The notes below the pieces were generated by a model. The model was given only the letters and a program-made list of their open reading frames with translations, was not told the DNA's origin and did no database searches. 64,000 bases of DNA from Ailurus styani (lineage: Eukaryota; Chordata; Mammalia; Carnivora; Ailuridae). Shown piece by piece: positions 45,681-57,658 of the stretch (its first letter is position 1; each line of letters starts with the position of its first letter). The DNA is taken from the NCBI GenBank assembly GCA_002007465.1, contig LNAC01000773.1:1-64000 (forward strand). Direction: 5' to 3'. The translations under genes were made by a program, and so were the position numbers.

Positions 45681-46033
45681 CAACTTTTGTATCAACATGG
45701 ACAGGACTGGAGGAGATAATGCAGAATGAAATAAGTCAAACAGAGAAAGTCAATTATCACATGGTCTCACTTACTTGTGGAACATAAGGAATAAAATGGA
45801 GGACGCTAGGGGAAGGGAAGGAAAAGTGAATTGAGGGAAATTGGAAGGGGAGATGAACCATGAAAGACTGTGGACTCTGATAAAGAAACTGAGGGTTCTG
45901 GAAGGGAGGGGAGAGGGTGGATGGAATCCAGTGGTGGGCATTAAGGAGGGCACATATTGCATGGAGCACTAGGTGTTATGCATTAAAAGTGAATCTTGGA
46001 TCACTGAAAAACTAAAATTAAAAAAAATGGGGG

Positions 46034-46164
46034 AAAATGGGGAAAGAATTTGAATAAATCCTTCTCCAAATATATACAAAGAGCCAGCAAGCATATGAAA
46101 TAATGCTTAATTTCATTAAACATCAGGGAAGTGAAAACCTCATGCCTATTAGGATGACCACTTT
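46034..46164 (+). mobile_element. Old LINE-1 ORF2 end (outer shell)
   Basis: It follows directly on 34416 in L1 coordinates ('aagaatttgaataaatcc', 'cattaaacatcagggaagtg', 'cctattaggatgaccac'). It stops at the target of the next minus-strand L1. Confidence 0.8.
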
Positions 46165-46516
46165 AGGTTTTTATTTTAATTCAAGTTAACATACAGTGTT
46201 ATATTAGTTTCAAGTGTACAATATAGTGATTCGACACTTCCATACATCACCCAGTGCTCATCCTGACACGTACACTCCTTAATCCCCATCACCTATTTCA
46301 GCCAAACCCCCATCCGCTTCCCCTCTGATAACCATCAGTTTGTTCTCTACAGTTAAGGGTTTATTTCTTCAAAACAGATGAACATAGGGAAAGGGGAAAT
46401 AAAAGAGAGAAGGAAGCAAACTGTAAGAGACTCTAACTGTAGAAAACAAACTGGGGTTTGATGGAAGGAGGTGGGTGGGGGATGGGGTAAATGGATGATG
46501 GATATGAAGGAGGACA

Positions 46517-47055
46517 CCTTTTTTAAATTTTTATTTTTTGTACAAATTCAGTTATCCAACCTATCATACATCATTAGTTTTAGATGTAGTGTTAAACAAT
46601 TCATCAGTTGAGTATAAAACCCAGTGTTCATCACATCATATGCCCTTCTTAATGCCTCTCTCTATATATAAATATATAATATATATATACCACATCTTCT
46701 TTATCCATTCATCTGTGGACAGACATCTGCTTTTTCCATAGTCTGGCTATTATGGACATTGCAGCTATAAATACTAGGGTTCAGGTACCCCTTCAGATCA
46801 ATACAGTTGTATCTTTGGGGTAAATACCTAGTAATGAGTTTTCTGGGTCAGAGGGTAGCTCTATTATTAACTTCTTGAGGAACCTCCCTACTGTTTTCCA
46901 GAATGGCTGTACCAGCTTGCATTCCCACTAACAGTGTAAGAGGGTTCTCCTTTCTCCAAATTCTTGCCAATATTTGTTGTTTCCTGACTTGTCAATTTTA
47001 GTCATTCTGACTGGTGTGATGTGGTATTTCATTGTGGTTTTGATTTGTATTTAAA
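46517..47055 (-). mobile_element. LINE-1 3' fragment, minus strand, inserted in an L1 3' UTR
   Basis: Read on the minus strand it runs from the end of ORF2 to the 3' UTR ('gcagctataaatactagg' and 'tccccctactgttttcc'-like phrases in reverse). It is 5'-truncated. This is the deepest layer of the nest on this side. Confidence 0.75.
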
Positions 47056-47180
47056 GTGGACACTTGTGATGTGCACTAGGTGTTATATAGAAGTGATGAA
47101 TCACTAAATTCTACACCTGAAACCAATTTTACAATTTTACCAATTTTAACTAGAATTTAAATAAGATACTGAAATTTTTA

Positions 47181-47398
47181 TTTTTTTATTTTTTATTTTT
47201 ATTTAAAGATTTTATTTATTTATTTGACAGAGAGAGAGAGATCAGATCACAAGTAGGCAGAAAGGCAGGCAGAGAGGGAGGGGGAAGCAGGCTCCCCACT
47301 GAGCAGAGAGCCCGATGCAAGTCTCGATCCCAGGACCCTGAGATCATGACCTGAGCCGAAGGCAGAGGCTTTAACCCACTGAGCCACCCAGGTGCCCT
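47181..47398 (-). mobile_element. CAN-SINE, young subtype, minus strand
   Basis: It has a T-rich tail at the left and the head 'ggcacctgggtggctcagtg' with 'ggttaaagcctctgcc' on the minus strand. The 17-bp target duplication AGATACTGAAATTTTTA (47164-47180) recurs with one change at 47399-47415. Confidence 0.95.
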
Positions 47399-47636
47399 AG
47401 ATATTGAAATTTTTAAAAAGGCTGTTTCTTGGTTTGTCTCTCTTTCTCTGACTTTTCTCCTTGTTCATTTGTTTTGTTTCTCAAATTCCACATATGAGTG
47501 AAATATGGTATTTCTTTTTCTCTGACTTATTTCACTTAGCATTATTATCCAGCCATAAAAAAGAATGAAATCTTGGCATTTTCAATGACATGGATGGAGC
47601 TAGAGTATAATGCTAAGGATGACCACTTTTTTAAGT

Positions 47637-49967
47637 TTTTATTTTAATTCCAGCTAACACAGTGTTATATTAGTTTCAGTTGTACAATATAGTGATTCAA
47701 TAATTCTATACATCACCTCGAGCTCATTATGACAAGTGCACTCCTTAATCCCCATCGCCTATTTAACTCATCCCACACTGCCCTCCCCTCTGATAGCCAT
47801 CAATTTGTTCTCTATAATTAGTCTGTTTCTTGATTTGTCTTTTTTCCCCCTTGACTTGTTTGTTTCTTAAATTCCACATACAAGTGAAATCATATGTTAT
47901 TTATCTTTCTCTGACTGACTTATTTCACTTAGCATTATTCTCTCTAGCTCCATCCATGTTGCTGCAAATTCCAAGATTTCATTCTTTTTATGGCTGAATA
48001 ATATTCTATTGTATATATACCACTTACTTATCTATCCATCAATGGATGGACACATAGGCTGCTCCCATAATTTGGCTATTATAGATAATGCTGCTATAAA
48101 TGTGGGGGTGCATGTATCCCTTTAAATTAGTGTTTTGTATTCTTTGGGTAAATACCCAGTAGTGTGATCACTAAATCATAGGGTAGTTCTATTTTTAACT
48201 ATTTGAGGAAACTTCACAGTGTTTTCCACAATGGCTGCACCAGTTTACATTCCCACCAAAAATGTAAGAGGGTTCCTTTTTCTCCACATCCTCTCCAACA
48301 CCTGTTGCTTCTTATGTTGTTGATTTTAGACATTCTGACAGGTATGAGATGATATCTCATTGTAGTTTTGATTTGCATTTCCCTGATGATAAATGATGTT
48401 GAGTATCTTTTCATGTGTCTGTGGGCCATCTGTAAGTCTTTGGAGAAATGTCTGTTCATGTCTTCTGCTTATTTTTTAATTGAATTATTTGTGGAGGTTT
48501 TTTTGGTGTGGAGTTGTATAAGTTCTTTATATATTTTGGATACCAATATCTTATCAGATATGTTACTTGCAAGTATCTTCCCATTCTGTAGGTTGCCTTT
48601 TAGTTTTGTTGGTTATTTCCTTCACCATACAGAAGCTTTTTATTGTGATGAAGTCCCAATAGTTTAATTTTGCTTTTGTTCCTCTTGCCTCGGGACACAT
48701 ATCTAGAAAAATGTTGCTATGACTGATGCTAAAGAAGTTACTGCCTGTGGGGTGCCTGAGTGGCTCAGTTAATTGTTTGCCTTTGGCTCAGGTCATGATC
48801 CTAGGGTCCTGTGATCAAGCCCCATATTGGTCTCCCTGCTTGGTAGAGAGCCTGCTTCTCCCTCTCCCTCTGCCTCTCCCCCTGCTTGTGCTTGCTTGAG
48901 TTCTCTCTCTCGCTCACTGTCAAAAAAAATAAATAAAAATCTTAACAATAAAAAGTTGTGTTCTAGGATTTTTATGGTTTCCAATCTCACATTCAGGTCT
49001 TTCATCCATTTTGAATTTATTTTTGTGTATGGTATAAGGAGTCCAGTTTCATTCTTTTGCATGTTGCTGTCTGCTTTTTCCAACATCATTTGTTGAAGAG
49101 AAATTTTCCCATTGCAGATTCTTTCCTGTTTCATCAAAGATTAATTAACCATATACTTGTGGGCTACTTTCTGGGTTTTCTATTCTGTTCCATTGATCTA
49201 TGTGTCTATTTTTGTGCAGTACTGTACTGTGTTCATGACTAAGCTGCATAATATAGCTTGAAGTCCAGACTATAATCCTTCCAGCTTTTCTTTTCTTTTT
49301 CAAGATTGCTTTGGATATTCAGGGACTTTTGTGGTCCCATAAAAATCTTTGGATTGTTTGTTCTAGGTCTATGAAAAATGCTATTAGTGCTTTGATGGGG
49401 ATTGCATTAAATGTATAGATTGTTTTGTGTAGTATAGACATTTTAATAAGGTTTGTTCTTCTGATACATGAGAATGGAATGATCCAATGAACATTTTCAT
49501 TTCTTTGTGTCTTCTTCAGTTTCTTTCATCAGTGTTTTACAGTTTTCAGAGTACAGATCTTTCACCTCTTTGGTTGGGTTTATTCGTAGGTATCTTATTA
49601 TTGTGGTGTAATTATAAATGGGATTTTTTTTCTTAATTTCTCTTTCTGTGGCTTCATTATTGCTGTATAGAAATGTAACAGGTGCCTGTACATTGATTTT
49701 GTATCCTGTGACTTTACTGAATTTATGTATCAGTTCTAGCAATTTTTTGGTGGAGTCTTTTGGGTTTTCTACAGAGTATCATGTCATCTGAAAACAATGA
49801 AAGTTTTACTTCTTCTTTACAGATTTGGATGCTTTTTGTTTCCTTTTTTTGTCTGATTGCTGTGGCTAGGATTTGCAGTACTATGCTGCATAAAAGTGGT
49901 GAGAGTGTACATCTGTGTCTTGTTCCTGACCTTAAGAGAAGAGCTCTTAGTATTCCCCATACGATGA
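47637..49967 (-). mobile_element. 5'-truncated LINE-1, minus strand
   Basis: On the minus strand: RT region (49497-49960, with a frame at 49497-49742 matching 'YKINVQ' to '[12 protein letters not shown]'), ORF2 C-terminus (about 48000-49300) and 3' UTR (47637-47900). It is inserted at the same phrase (GATGACCACTTT-like) as the previous minus-strand L1, with a degraded third copy at about 49963-49978. A SINE interrupts it at 48750. Confidence 0.85.
48750..48942 (+). mobile_element. CAN-SINE inside minus-strand L1
   Basis: The head 'ggggtgcctgagtggctcag' is followed by 'catgatcctagggtcctgtg', a CT-rich stretch and 'aataaataaaaatctta'. It is inserted between 'actgcctgtg' and 'ttctaggatttttatgg' of the L1. 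The target duplication is unclear. Confidence 0.92.
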
Positions 49968-50560
49968 TGATTTTTTTTTAAAAAAAGCAGGAAATAATAA
50001 GTGTTGGGGAGGACATTTAGTAATTGGAAATCCACACACTGTTAGTTGGATTGTAAAAGAGTACAGCCTCTATGGAAAACAGTATGGAGTTTCCTCAAAA
50101 AATTAAAAACAGAATTACCATATGATCCACTTCTAGGTATGTATCCAAAGGAATGAAAATAAGGATTTCAAACAGTATTTCTTTTTTGCACAGCCATAAT
50201 CATTGTAGCAGCATTATTCATAATAGCCAAGATTTGGGAAAAATATAAATGCCCATCAATGGATGAATTGATAAAGAAAATGTGGTATGTACACAAAAAG
50301 GAATGTTATTAGGCCTTTAAAAGAAGGACATCCTGTCATATACTACAACATGGACAAAACTTGAAGATTTTATTGCTAGGTAAAAAAAGCTAAACACAAA
50401 AACAAATTCTGCATGATTCCACTTATATGAAATAACAAATAATCAAACTCATAGAAACAGAAAGTAGGTTGGTGGTTGCCAGGGGCTGTGGGAAGGGTGA
50501 AATGGAAAGCTGTGTTCAATGGGTCTCAGTTATGCAAGGAAAAAAAAAGTTCTAAAGATT
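49968..50560 (+). mobile_element. Old LINE-1 end of ORF2 and 3' UTR (outer shell, final piece)
   Basis: The phrases 'ataataagtgttggggagg', 'ggaaaacagtatggagtttc', 'aattaccatatgatccact' and 'gttgccaggggctgtgggaa' continue from 46164 in L1 coordinates. The 3' boundary is approximate. Confidence 0.75.
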
Positions 50561-50819
50561 TCTATTCAACAATATATTCAATAATATATTAATAACAATT
50601 ATTAATAATAAAAACAATAATATATTCAGCATATATTTAGCAATATTGGAAGGTATACTTAAAAACTAAGAGGTTAAAAAAGTTTCAGTAATGCTGGAAA
50701 GAAAATAAAAACTTTTGGTACCCACAAAAAAGAGAAAAACACTGCTGTTAACATTAGCCTTATAAACTCTTAAGTAAAATTTGTGGTTTTTTCTTAAAAA
50801 TTCTATAAAGATATTAACT
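50561..50819. other. AT-rich sequence after the old L1, nothing identified
   Basis: A/T-rich with repeated 'aataatatatt' units. No gene is seen. Confidence 0.5.
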
Positions 50820-50835
50820 AAAAAATTTTATGAGA

Positions 50836-51036
50836 GGGCGCCTGGGTGGCTCAGTGGGTTGAAGCCTCTGCTTTCGGCTCAGGTCATGATCTCAGGGTCC
50901 TGGGATCGAGGCCCGCATCGGGCTCTCTGCTTGGCAGGGAGCCTGCTTCCTCCTCTCTCTCTGCCTCTCTGCCTACTTGTGATCTCTCTCTCTCTGTGTC
51001 AAATAAAGAAATAAAATCTTAAAAAAAAAGTATTAA
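50836..51036 (+). mobile_element. CAN-SINE, young subtype
   Basis: The head 'gggcgcctgggtggctcagt' is followed by 'gggttgaagcctctgctttc', a core, a CT-rich stretch and an A tail. A perfect 16-bp target duplication AAAAAATTTTATGAGA lies at 50820-50835 and 51037-51052. Confidence 0.97.
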
Positions 51037-51052
51037 AAAAAATTTTATGAGA

Positions 51053-54000
51053 AACCCTCAGTTTAGCTGCTTCAGAATCCTTCCTAAATTCCATGTTTAA
51101 GTTTTGTAAAGTAATTGATTATGGTAAACAAAACTCAGACCAGTTTTCCAACATATGGGTTCCACGTGTGTGTTCCTAACACAGAAGGCTTTAATTTTCT
51201 TGGCATTTGTTACTGTTTAGCTGGCTTTTCAGGATAAGAGCCAGAGCTGTGTAGACACTGTGTAGGCTCTGATGAAACATAATTAGATAGCAATTGTTCT
51301 ATAAAATCTTTCTTTATTCCATTCACCACAGTGAGCATATTATACAATTATTGCACCCTATAATATACTTCTCACTGTCTCTTATTAATGAGTGAATTTT
51401 CAATCCAGGCACTCTTTAAAAATTCACTACATATTCCTGAGAAGGGATATGCAAATGAAATGCCATCAAATCTAAAGTAGAATATTTACCAGCCAAAGCA
51501 CTGAAATAGAGATATTATAAGAGTAAACTCTTGTGTATTCCATGGCTTCAAATGGTGATTATTTTCTATGTGTTTTATTCTTACAAGAGAAATTCAAGCT
51601 TGATGCCCAAACCACATTGAGAATAAAATATTTGATTGTCTCATTTTGGCCCCAAAGTCCAGGGAGAATAGACCACTTGGGGGGCTGCCTAATGATGTCC
51701 TTGAAAGATCCTTTTAAGGGGTGTTCAGCAAGATATATATTTTCCCTCTATCCTAATAAACAGCAATTATCAACAATTTGTTATCTGGCATCCTAAGGTC
51801 AGAAGATAGAAAATGCTGTGTACATAACTGGCAAAATTACATACCTTTGATACCATTTGGCAAGGACATTATCCTGCAAACACAGTGAGAAAAATAAATT
51901 TTGAATCATGTACCTCCCGCAAAACCACAGATGTTTGTCTTTGATGCAATAATTTCTGCAGTTTTACCCTAGTCCCTAGCTGCCAGTCCTTCTCAGTCCC
52001 TACTTCACTCCATGATGCCTTTTGGCCATCCAGAATTAGCACTTTACAACTTGACGATGGTGTTCAAAGATCCCCCACAATAGCCATGTAAATTCCTTTA
52101 TCTTCCTTGACAGTGCTTCCCATCCAAAAATTCCTTCTCATTCCTCCATCCCATCCCATTTAAATTCCAATGTTCCCAGGTTTTGAGCCCATCTAATAAT
52201 AAAGAGGAAAATTTCCCATCATATTAGTTCATTTTAAAAGGTGACATTTTAGGATTTGGGGATGTCAAAAGTATATTGGAGGCCTTTTGGTAGTGACTGG
52301 AATTCAAATCATATCACATCACAGAGGCCTGCTGCTATGATAAGCCTTGATAATAAAATTTAGGACTGATTCATAGCATCTACCCATTTCAGTCTCATTG
52401 GTTTTGAGCTGTCACAGCTTCAAACCTCTGGCTTTCTCTGGTCTTCAAATAGGTCTGTACTCATCGTGGGTTCAACCACAATGTCATCTTTACAAAGTGC
52501 CAGTTTTAACTAGTACCATAGGTCTACTAACCCTGTCCTTTAGCCCTCAATACATCTCATCTGGAACTCTTCTGATTCCAAAGTTAAGAACCCAAACATG
52601 CAGAAGAAGGTCATTTAAGAAACAACGACTCTACTGTTTTGATCATTATATTTTGCTTTACACCAAATAATTATACTCTAAATAGAGCCAAAAGCCCAAG
52701 AGGAGCCAAATCACATACATACTAATAATATTCATGCTTTTAGTTTGGGAGATTCTATTGCTTCCTTTTACTGACAGTTCTTAAATTGTATATTCTCTTA
52801 AGCAGATCAACAATGACCCCTAAAAGCTCAGGATTAGAGTTTCTTTACAAGGTGATAACATCCTAACAAACACAGACCTTTTCTCATTTCTTCCTTCTAT
52901 TCCTTGACAATATAGCCTTGATGGCAACAGAGTCTAATTTGTCTCCAAAGAATAGACAAGTATACTAGGCAAGTATACTTGGCTCTTAGATTTAAAGATA
53001 TTTCTATTATAACGGGAAAGAAGGAAAGGATGGATGCATGTGTAAACGGATTTTTACTTTTGGTGGTAAGAAGGTAAACAAACTTAGGAACTGAATAGGC
53101 AAGCCACTACAGCTAAGTAGTTAAGTTTATGTGCATCTCCTTAATTCTAGAAACTTCTTCAATACACAAGAGTTTTCTATGATAGCATGCTATATTCCTT
53201 GCTCCATAGGATGAAAGTCATGCCTGTCTTACTCATCACTATACTTTATATCCCTATAGAATAACATGGTGCCTGGCATATAGTATGTGTTCAATAAATA
53301 TTTCTTTAATGAGGAAACTGAGACATTTATAATTATTTTCTTGACATTTTCATTTGTCTTTCTAGACTCCTTGAATCCAAGGATGATGTCTATAGTCCGA
53401 GAACACCTCAAAGTGTCTGGCACATGCTTATTTTTGCCTGATCAATGAACAAATGGATTTTAATCACATATCCCTTATATCTATCCCAGGTCCAGGTCTA
53501 ACTAGCTATCCAAAATGTCATCCTGAATTCCATTCTGTTTCCATGTGTAGTCTTACGTCTAGAGCTTTACAGTTCTTTGGTCTCTAAAGTAATAAATACA
53601 TTCAGCCAAAATATATGGTTTCATTTGTTTGGTTTTTACCTCAGTTTATGCAAAAATATTCTGGTTCTATGAGGGCCCTCATCCCAGGCTTATGTGAATC
53701 TCTGACTTTTAAACAAGGAAATACTTTGAATTCACATTTAGACTATTCCAATTTATTTTTCAGCTAACCCCATTCCCACTTTGTCTTTTTTTCTACTTAC
53801 ATGTTGTTTTCTTTCCTAAGATGCTTAAGTCACAATTCCCTTTTATTATTTGTCTGGTTGTGCTCAGGCCTTTGCTGAATTAGACCTCTGATCCTTGACC
53901 TAGTTAGCTATGGCACTCCAGAAAGTGATTTTTTAAAAAATAAAACATCCACTATAACATGTAGAAGCAAACTTCACTGCCTTTAAGTTGCCATCAATTT

Positions 54001-55193
54001 TTACTTAATTCAAATGTTTGCAAAGCAGAATCCAGAAAGAAAAAAGCCCCAGATAATTTTAAGATAATTTAGGTCAATGGTTTGGAATATGAGTTGTAGA
54101 TTCATTGGAATCAGTGGAGTAGATAAAGGAGATGGAAAGTACAGTTTTAAACAGAGCTTGTAAATGCCTAAGAGGACCAAGCATTGTCTATAAATGGAAT
54201 ACATGATATGGCATGGCTGGTTTCCTCATTTTGTCTCCCCATCTCATGTCTGCCAGGACTTTTCTCAAACCCACTCCACTAATACACGAAAAATTGAGAT
54301 TTATTGAGTGAAAGGATCTAGAGAATTAAGCTATTATACTATAATAATGCCCATACATTTTAATTAGCCAGAAATAGAGCAGGTATTTCCAGATTTTCCA
54401 GGACAAGCAGGGAAAAGTTAGGGTACCACTTAAAGGCAGATATGTTGTACTCTTCTTCAGGAAAAACTTCACCTAAGGTCTTCCTGTTGGACTCTTCTTA
54501 CAACTCAGAGTTCATGTGGCCCTGCCTCCCCATTTGTTCATGACTCAGGTTTGATCTCTAAGCTCTCTGGCGAACACACATTCATTCAATGTTTCTCTGC
54601 TATGGCTCTGAGATTGCACGCACCAAACAGTGTTAGTAAGCAGAATAAACATTTAAGCCATTTCTGTATATTAACTCTAAGTTGCAAAATATATGCTTTT
54701 GTAACGAACAAAATATAAATTTCTAAGAAGGCTCACTAAGGTCACTATAGTTATTTATCCTTATGTATTTTTCCAGTTAACACATACCAAAACACAATTA
54801 CTATTAAGAGCTTATGAATGTTTATAGTAAAAGGTGTCCTAAGAAATGGAAAACAATTGGAATTGCCCATTTTAAATGATTTCTCTTAATATAACTAAAA
54901 CCTAATGACTAAAAATTCCCATACTCCATTAATGTTCTACTTACTAGAATAATTTCAAGTAAGTACATCCCACTACAAATCATTGAACCATTCTTTATTT
55001 TTTGATATAGCAAGATTTGAGCTCCATATGCAGAGAAACAAAGTGCTTAGGATATACATAGATATTCTGTAGGCTTAGATTTAGTATCAAAACTCTCTTT
55101 TCCAAAATAGTAAAAAGTGCTGGCCCAGTGACTGCAAATAAATTTCATTTTGCTTGGTAACTCCAAAGGCCATTCACTACTTGGGGTACCATT
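51053..55193. other. Unique sequence, no gene seen
   Basis: Four kilobases without a recognisable coding exon or young repeat. Frames of 60-90 codons (for example 51533-51796 and 52398-52670) show no domain and fit chance. Two L2-like 3' ends are listed separately. Confidence 0.55.
53190..53455 (+). repeat. Two L2-like 3' ends
   Basis: The phrase 'catggtgcctggcatatagt' followed by 'tgttcaataaatatttcttt' (53265-53310) is the L2 3' signature. A second weaker copy follows ('aagtgtctggcacatgctta', about 53410-53430). Confidence 0.65.
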
Positions 55194-55208
55194 TAGAAAA
55201 TGATGCGA

Positions 55209-55408
55209 GGGCGCCTGGTTGGCTCAGTGGGTTAAAGCCTCTGCTTTCGGCTCAGGTCATGATCTCAGGCTCCTGGGATCGAGGCCCGCATCGGGCTCTC
55301 TGCTCAGCAGGGAGCCTGCTTCCCCTTCTCTCTCTGCCTGCCTCTCTGCCTCCTTGTGATCTCTCTCCCTCTGTGAAATAAATAAATAAATAAATCTTTA
55401 AAAAAAAA
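55209..55408 (+). mobile_element. CAN-SINE, young subtype
   Basis: The head 'gggcgcctggttggctcagt' is followed by 'gggttaaagcctctgctttc', a core and 'aataaataaataaataaatc' plus A tail. A perfect 15-bp target duplication TAGAAAATGATGCGA lies at 55194-55208 and 55409-55423. Confidence 0.97.
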
Positions 55409-55544
55409 TAGAAAATGATGCGAAGGTACCATCCATGTTCACCAGGTAAAGAATGCCATAATCTGTTAGCAATGTATCATGGCCTGGGAATGGGAAACAG
55501 AGGAATGCCTGCCACATATTTACCATTGTGGACCGTATTTTACC

Positions 55545-55890
55545 TTGTGCCTGAATTGCTACAATAGTTTCTGAGCTGGCACCACTGCTCCAACCAATTC
55601 ATCTTCTAAATTAGCCATCTTCCAACACTGGATTGGCTATTATACAGCTCTCAACCAAATTATTCAGCTGATTCTGTGATGCCACCAGAATTTGAGCTCA
55701 TCCTATATGTCTAATCTTATCACTCATCCACCTAGTATCTCTAACGCTTGCCAGCATGATCATCAGTCTCTCTAACACACTATATTCATTATTCCCTCCT
55801 TTGGCATTTGCTAGTCCTTCCCACTTGACATGTCCCTCCTCTCTATTCATCATAATCCAAACTTTCTATTCTAATTAAATTCTTTATGTA
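55545..55890 (+). repeat. L2-like remnant
   Basis: The phrases 'attgctacaatagtttctga', 'ctggcaccactgctccaacc' and later 'ttggcatttgctagtccttc' follow L2 order. Diverged. Assigned from memory of the consensus. Confidence 0.5.
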
Positions 55891-57184
55891 GTTTATCCAA
55901 TTAATAGAAATAAAACAGTGGGGAGTTTACTGTAAGGAAATATGTACACTAAAATTAACACTGTAACTTGGAGGGCTCTAACTGAGGAAGCTCTAGAAAC
56001 TGGCAATTCTCTCCAATTATCTATTTATCTCTCATGGGTTAAATGGTCTTTCTACTTCTCATCTCTACTTTCAACATCATCCTGCACATTTACTCTTTTT
56101 TCTTTTTTCTATCAAATAGGCTTTTCTGCTTCCTCAAAATTTCTCCATATATGTTTTCCCTGGAAATGGCCATTATGACCTCCTTTACTGTCCTATACAT
56201 CAAGACCTCTATTAATAATAATATCAATCTCTCTATATTTCTTAAGTGAAAATTCAGTGTCCAGGCATCTGGTTGACCCAGCCCATCTTTTTGCATTAGC
56301 CCACAATAAAATAAGTCACTTGACAGTCTATGGATTCTTCATGGATCAGATAGCCAACCAAGTGGCCAGGTAGGGTGAGGGACAGAGGGGACATACAGCA
56401 TAAAATATTGATGGGCTAGTTTCTCTTACAGGGTATGAGAGCAAACAGACAATGAGACTACAGCTGCCAACTCTCCTTCCTTTCCTATCTATCTCCAGTC
56501 CTTCCTCTATGAAGCCATTTATAACTTGTAGAGATGAGAGGGTAATCTCCCTTATGAGAATTTCAATAGAATGGAGAGTCAATACCACTTATTAGGTTTT
56601 AGAATATGTATTTACAGATTATTCTCAATTCTTAATAGAAGTATTACATCATATACCCTATAATTTAAATAGACATTAAGTACAAGAGCCATGTCATAGG
56701 TTTTTGTTTGGTTTGATTTTGTAATTATTCATAATAGCTAACACAATGTTGGGTTCTCATCAAATAGCTAATACATTTATTGATATCAAAACTGTGGAAT
56801 TTATAATGTGATTATATTCTCAGGCTAAGGGAAAAACAAGCATTCTCATCTCAAAACAAATTGTCAAGATATTGAGCAGATGCGTATATAATTAAATAAT
56901 TCTTCTATAGGTGGATTTCACTATTCATTTTTATCTCTCCTAGGAAATTAAAAGAGTTCAAAGAAAACTGAAAAATTCCATTTGAAGAGATTTCCCCTGG
57001 GGTTAATTTATGTCAGATCATGTGACACATGATGAAAACACAACGGTTTGTGTTTTCATTTAGATAGCCTAGTTCCTAAGCTAGTGACATGATTATTTTA
57101 GTGACATAAAAAAAGACCTGATAGTTTTCATAGTAGAAAGTTCTTATCTATTATACAGCTTAGTATAGAATCAGTATGTTACAT
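55891..57184. other. Unique sequence, no gene seen
   Basis: AT-rich. Small frames around 55942-56588 on both strands lack domains. Confidence 0.5.
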
Positions 57185-57200
57185 TATAAAAAGAGGAATT

Positions 57201-57618
57201 CTTTTTCTTTATTTTATTAGTTTACTTAAATTCAATTAATTAACATATAGTGTATTATTAGTTTCAGAGTTCAGTGATTCATCAGTGCTCTCATTACATC
57301 ATGTGCCCTCCTTAATGCCCATCACCCAGTTACCCCATCACCCCACCCACCTGCCTTCCAGCAATCCTCAGTTTGTTTCCTACATTTAAGAGTCTCTTAC
57401 TGTTTGTCTCCCTTCTAATTTCATCTTATTTTTCCCTCCCTTCCATTATGATCCTCTGTTTTGTTTCTTAAATTCCACATATGAATGAAATAATATAATT
57501 GTCTTTCTCTCATTGACTTATTTTGTTTAGCATAATACCAGCTAGTTCCATCCACATCATTGTAAATGGTAATATTTCATTTTTGATGCCTGTATAATAT
57601 TCCATTGTATATAATATT

Positions 57619-57658
<40 letters not shown>

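Larger units (their letters stand above)
34628..46033 (+). mobile_element. LINE-1 (L1#3), split by the provirus
   Basis: The 5' UTR runs 34628-35871 (start motif 'caagatggcag' at 34639). It continues after the provirus from 41214, with ORF1 near 41520-42200, ORF2 near 42310-45680, and 3' UTR and tail to about 46033. The target duplication is AAAATGGGCAAAG (34614-34626) versus AAAATGGGGAAAG (46034-46046). L1#3 is older than L1#1 and #2 by sequence. About 270 bp before the end of ORF2 is missing near 45510, and there is an N gap in ORF2. Confidence 0.9.
46372..47412 (+). mobile_element. LINE-1 3' UTR, plus strand, interrupted
   Basis: G-rich L1 3' UTR at 46372-46516, continuing at 47056-47180 ('gtgatgtgcactaggtgtta'). 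The inner minus-strand L1 (46517-47055) has a short target duplication around 'ggacac'. The SINE at 47181-47398 sits in its tail. Confidence 0.7.
46165..47622 (-). mobile_element. Twin-primed LINE-1 3' end, minus strand, later interrupted
   Basis: Minus-strand L1 3' UTR at 46165-46371 resumes at 47413-47548. A plus-strand (inverted) piece of the ORF2 end follows at 47549-47622, complementary to what should come next. This layout is the mark of twin priming. The phrase AGGATGACCACTTT stands on both sides (46151-46164 and 47623-47636). A plus-strand L1 tail and a SINE interrupt it. Confidence 0.75.

Noticed and set aside
52398..52670. 90-codon frame in unique sequence as a possible small protein or exon
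   Set aside because: No domain, no flanking splice signals beyond chance, and no conservation evidence available.
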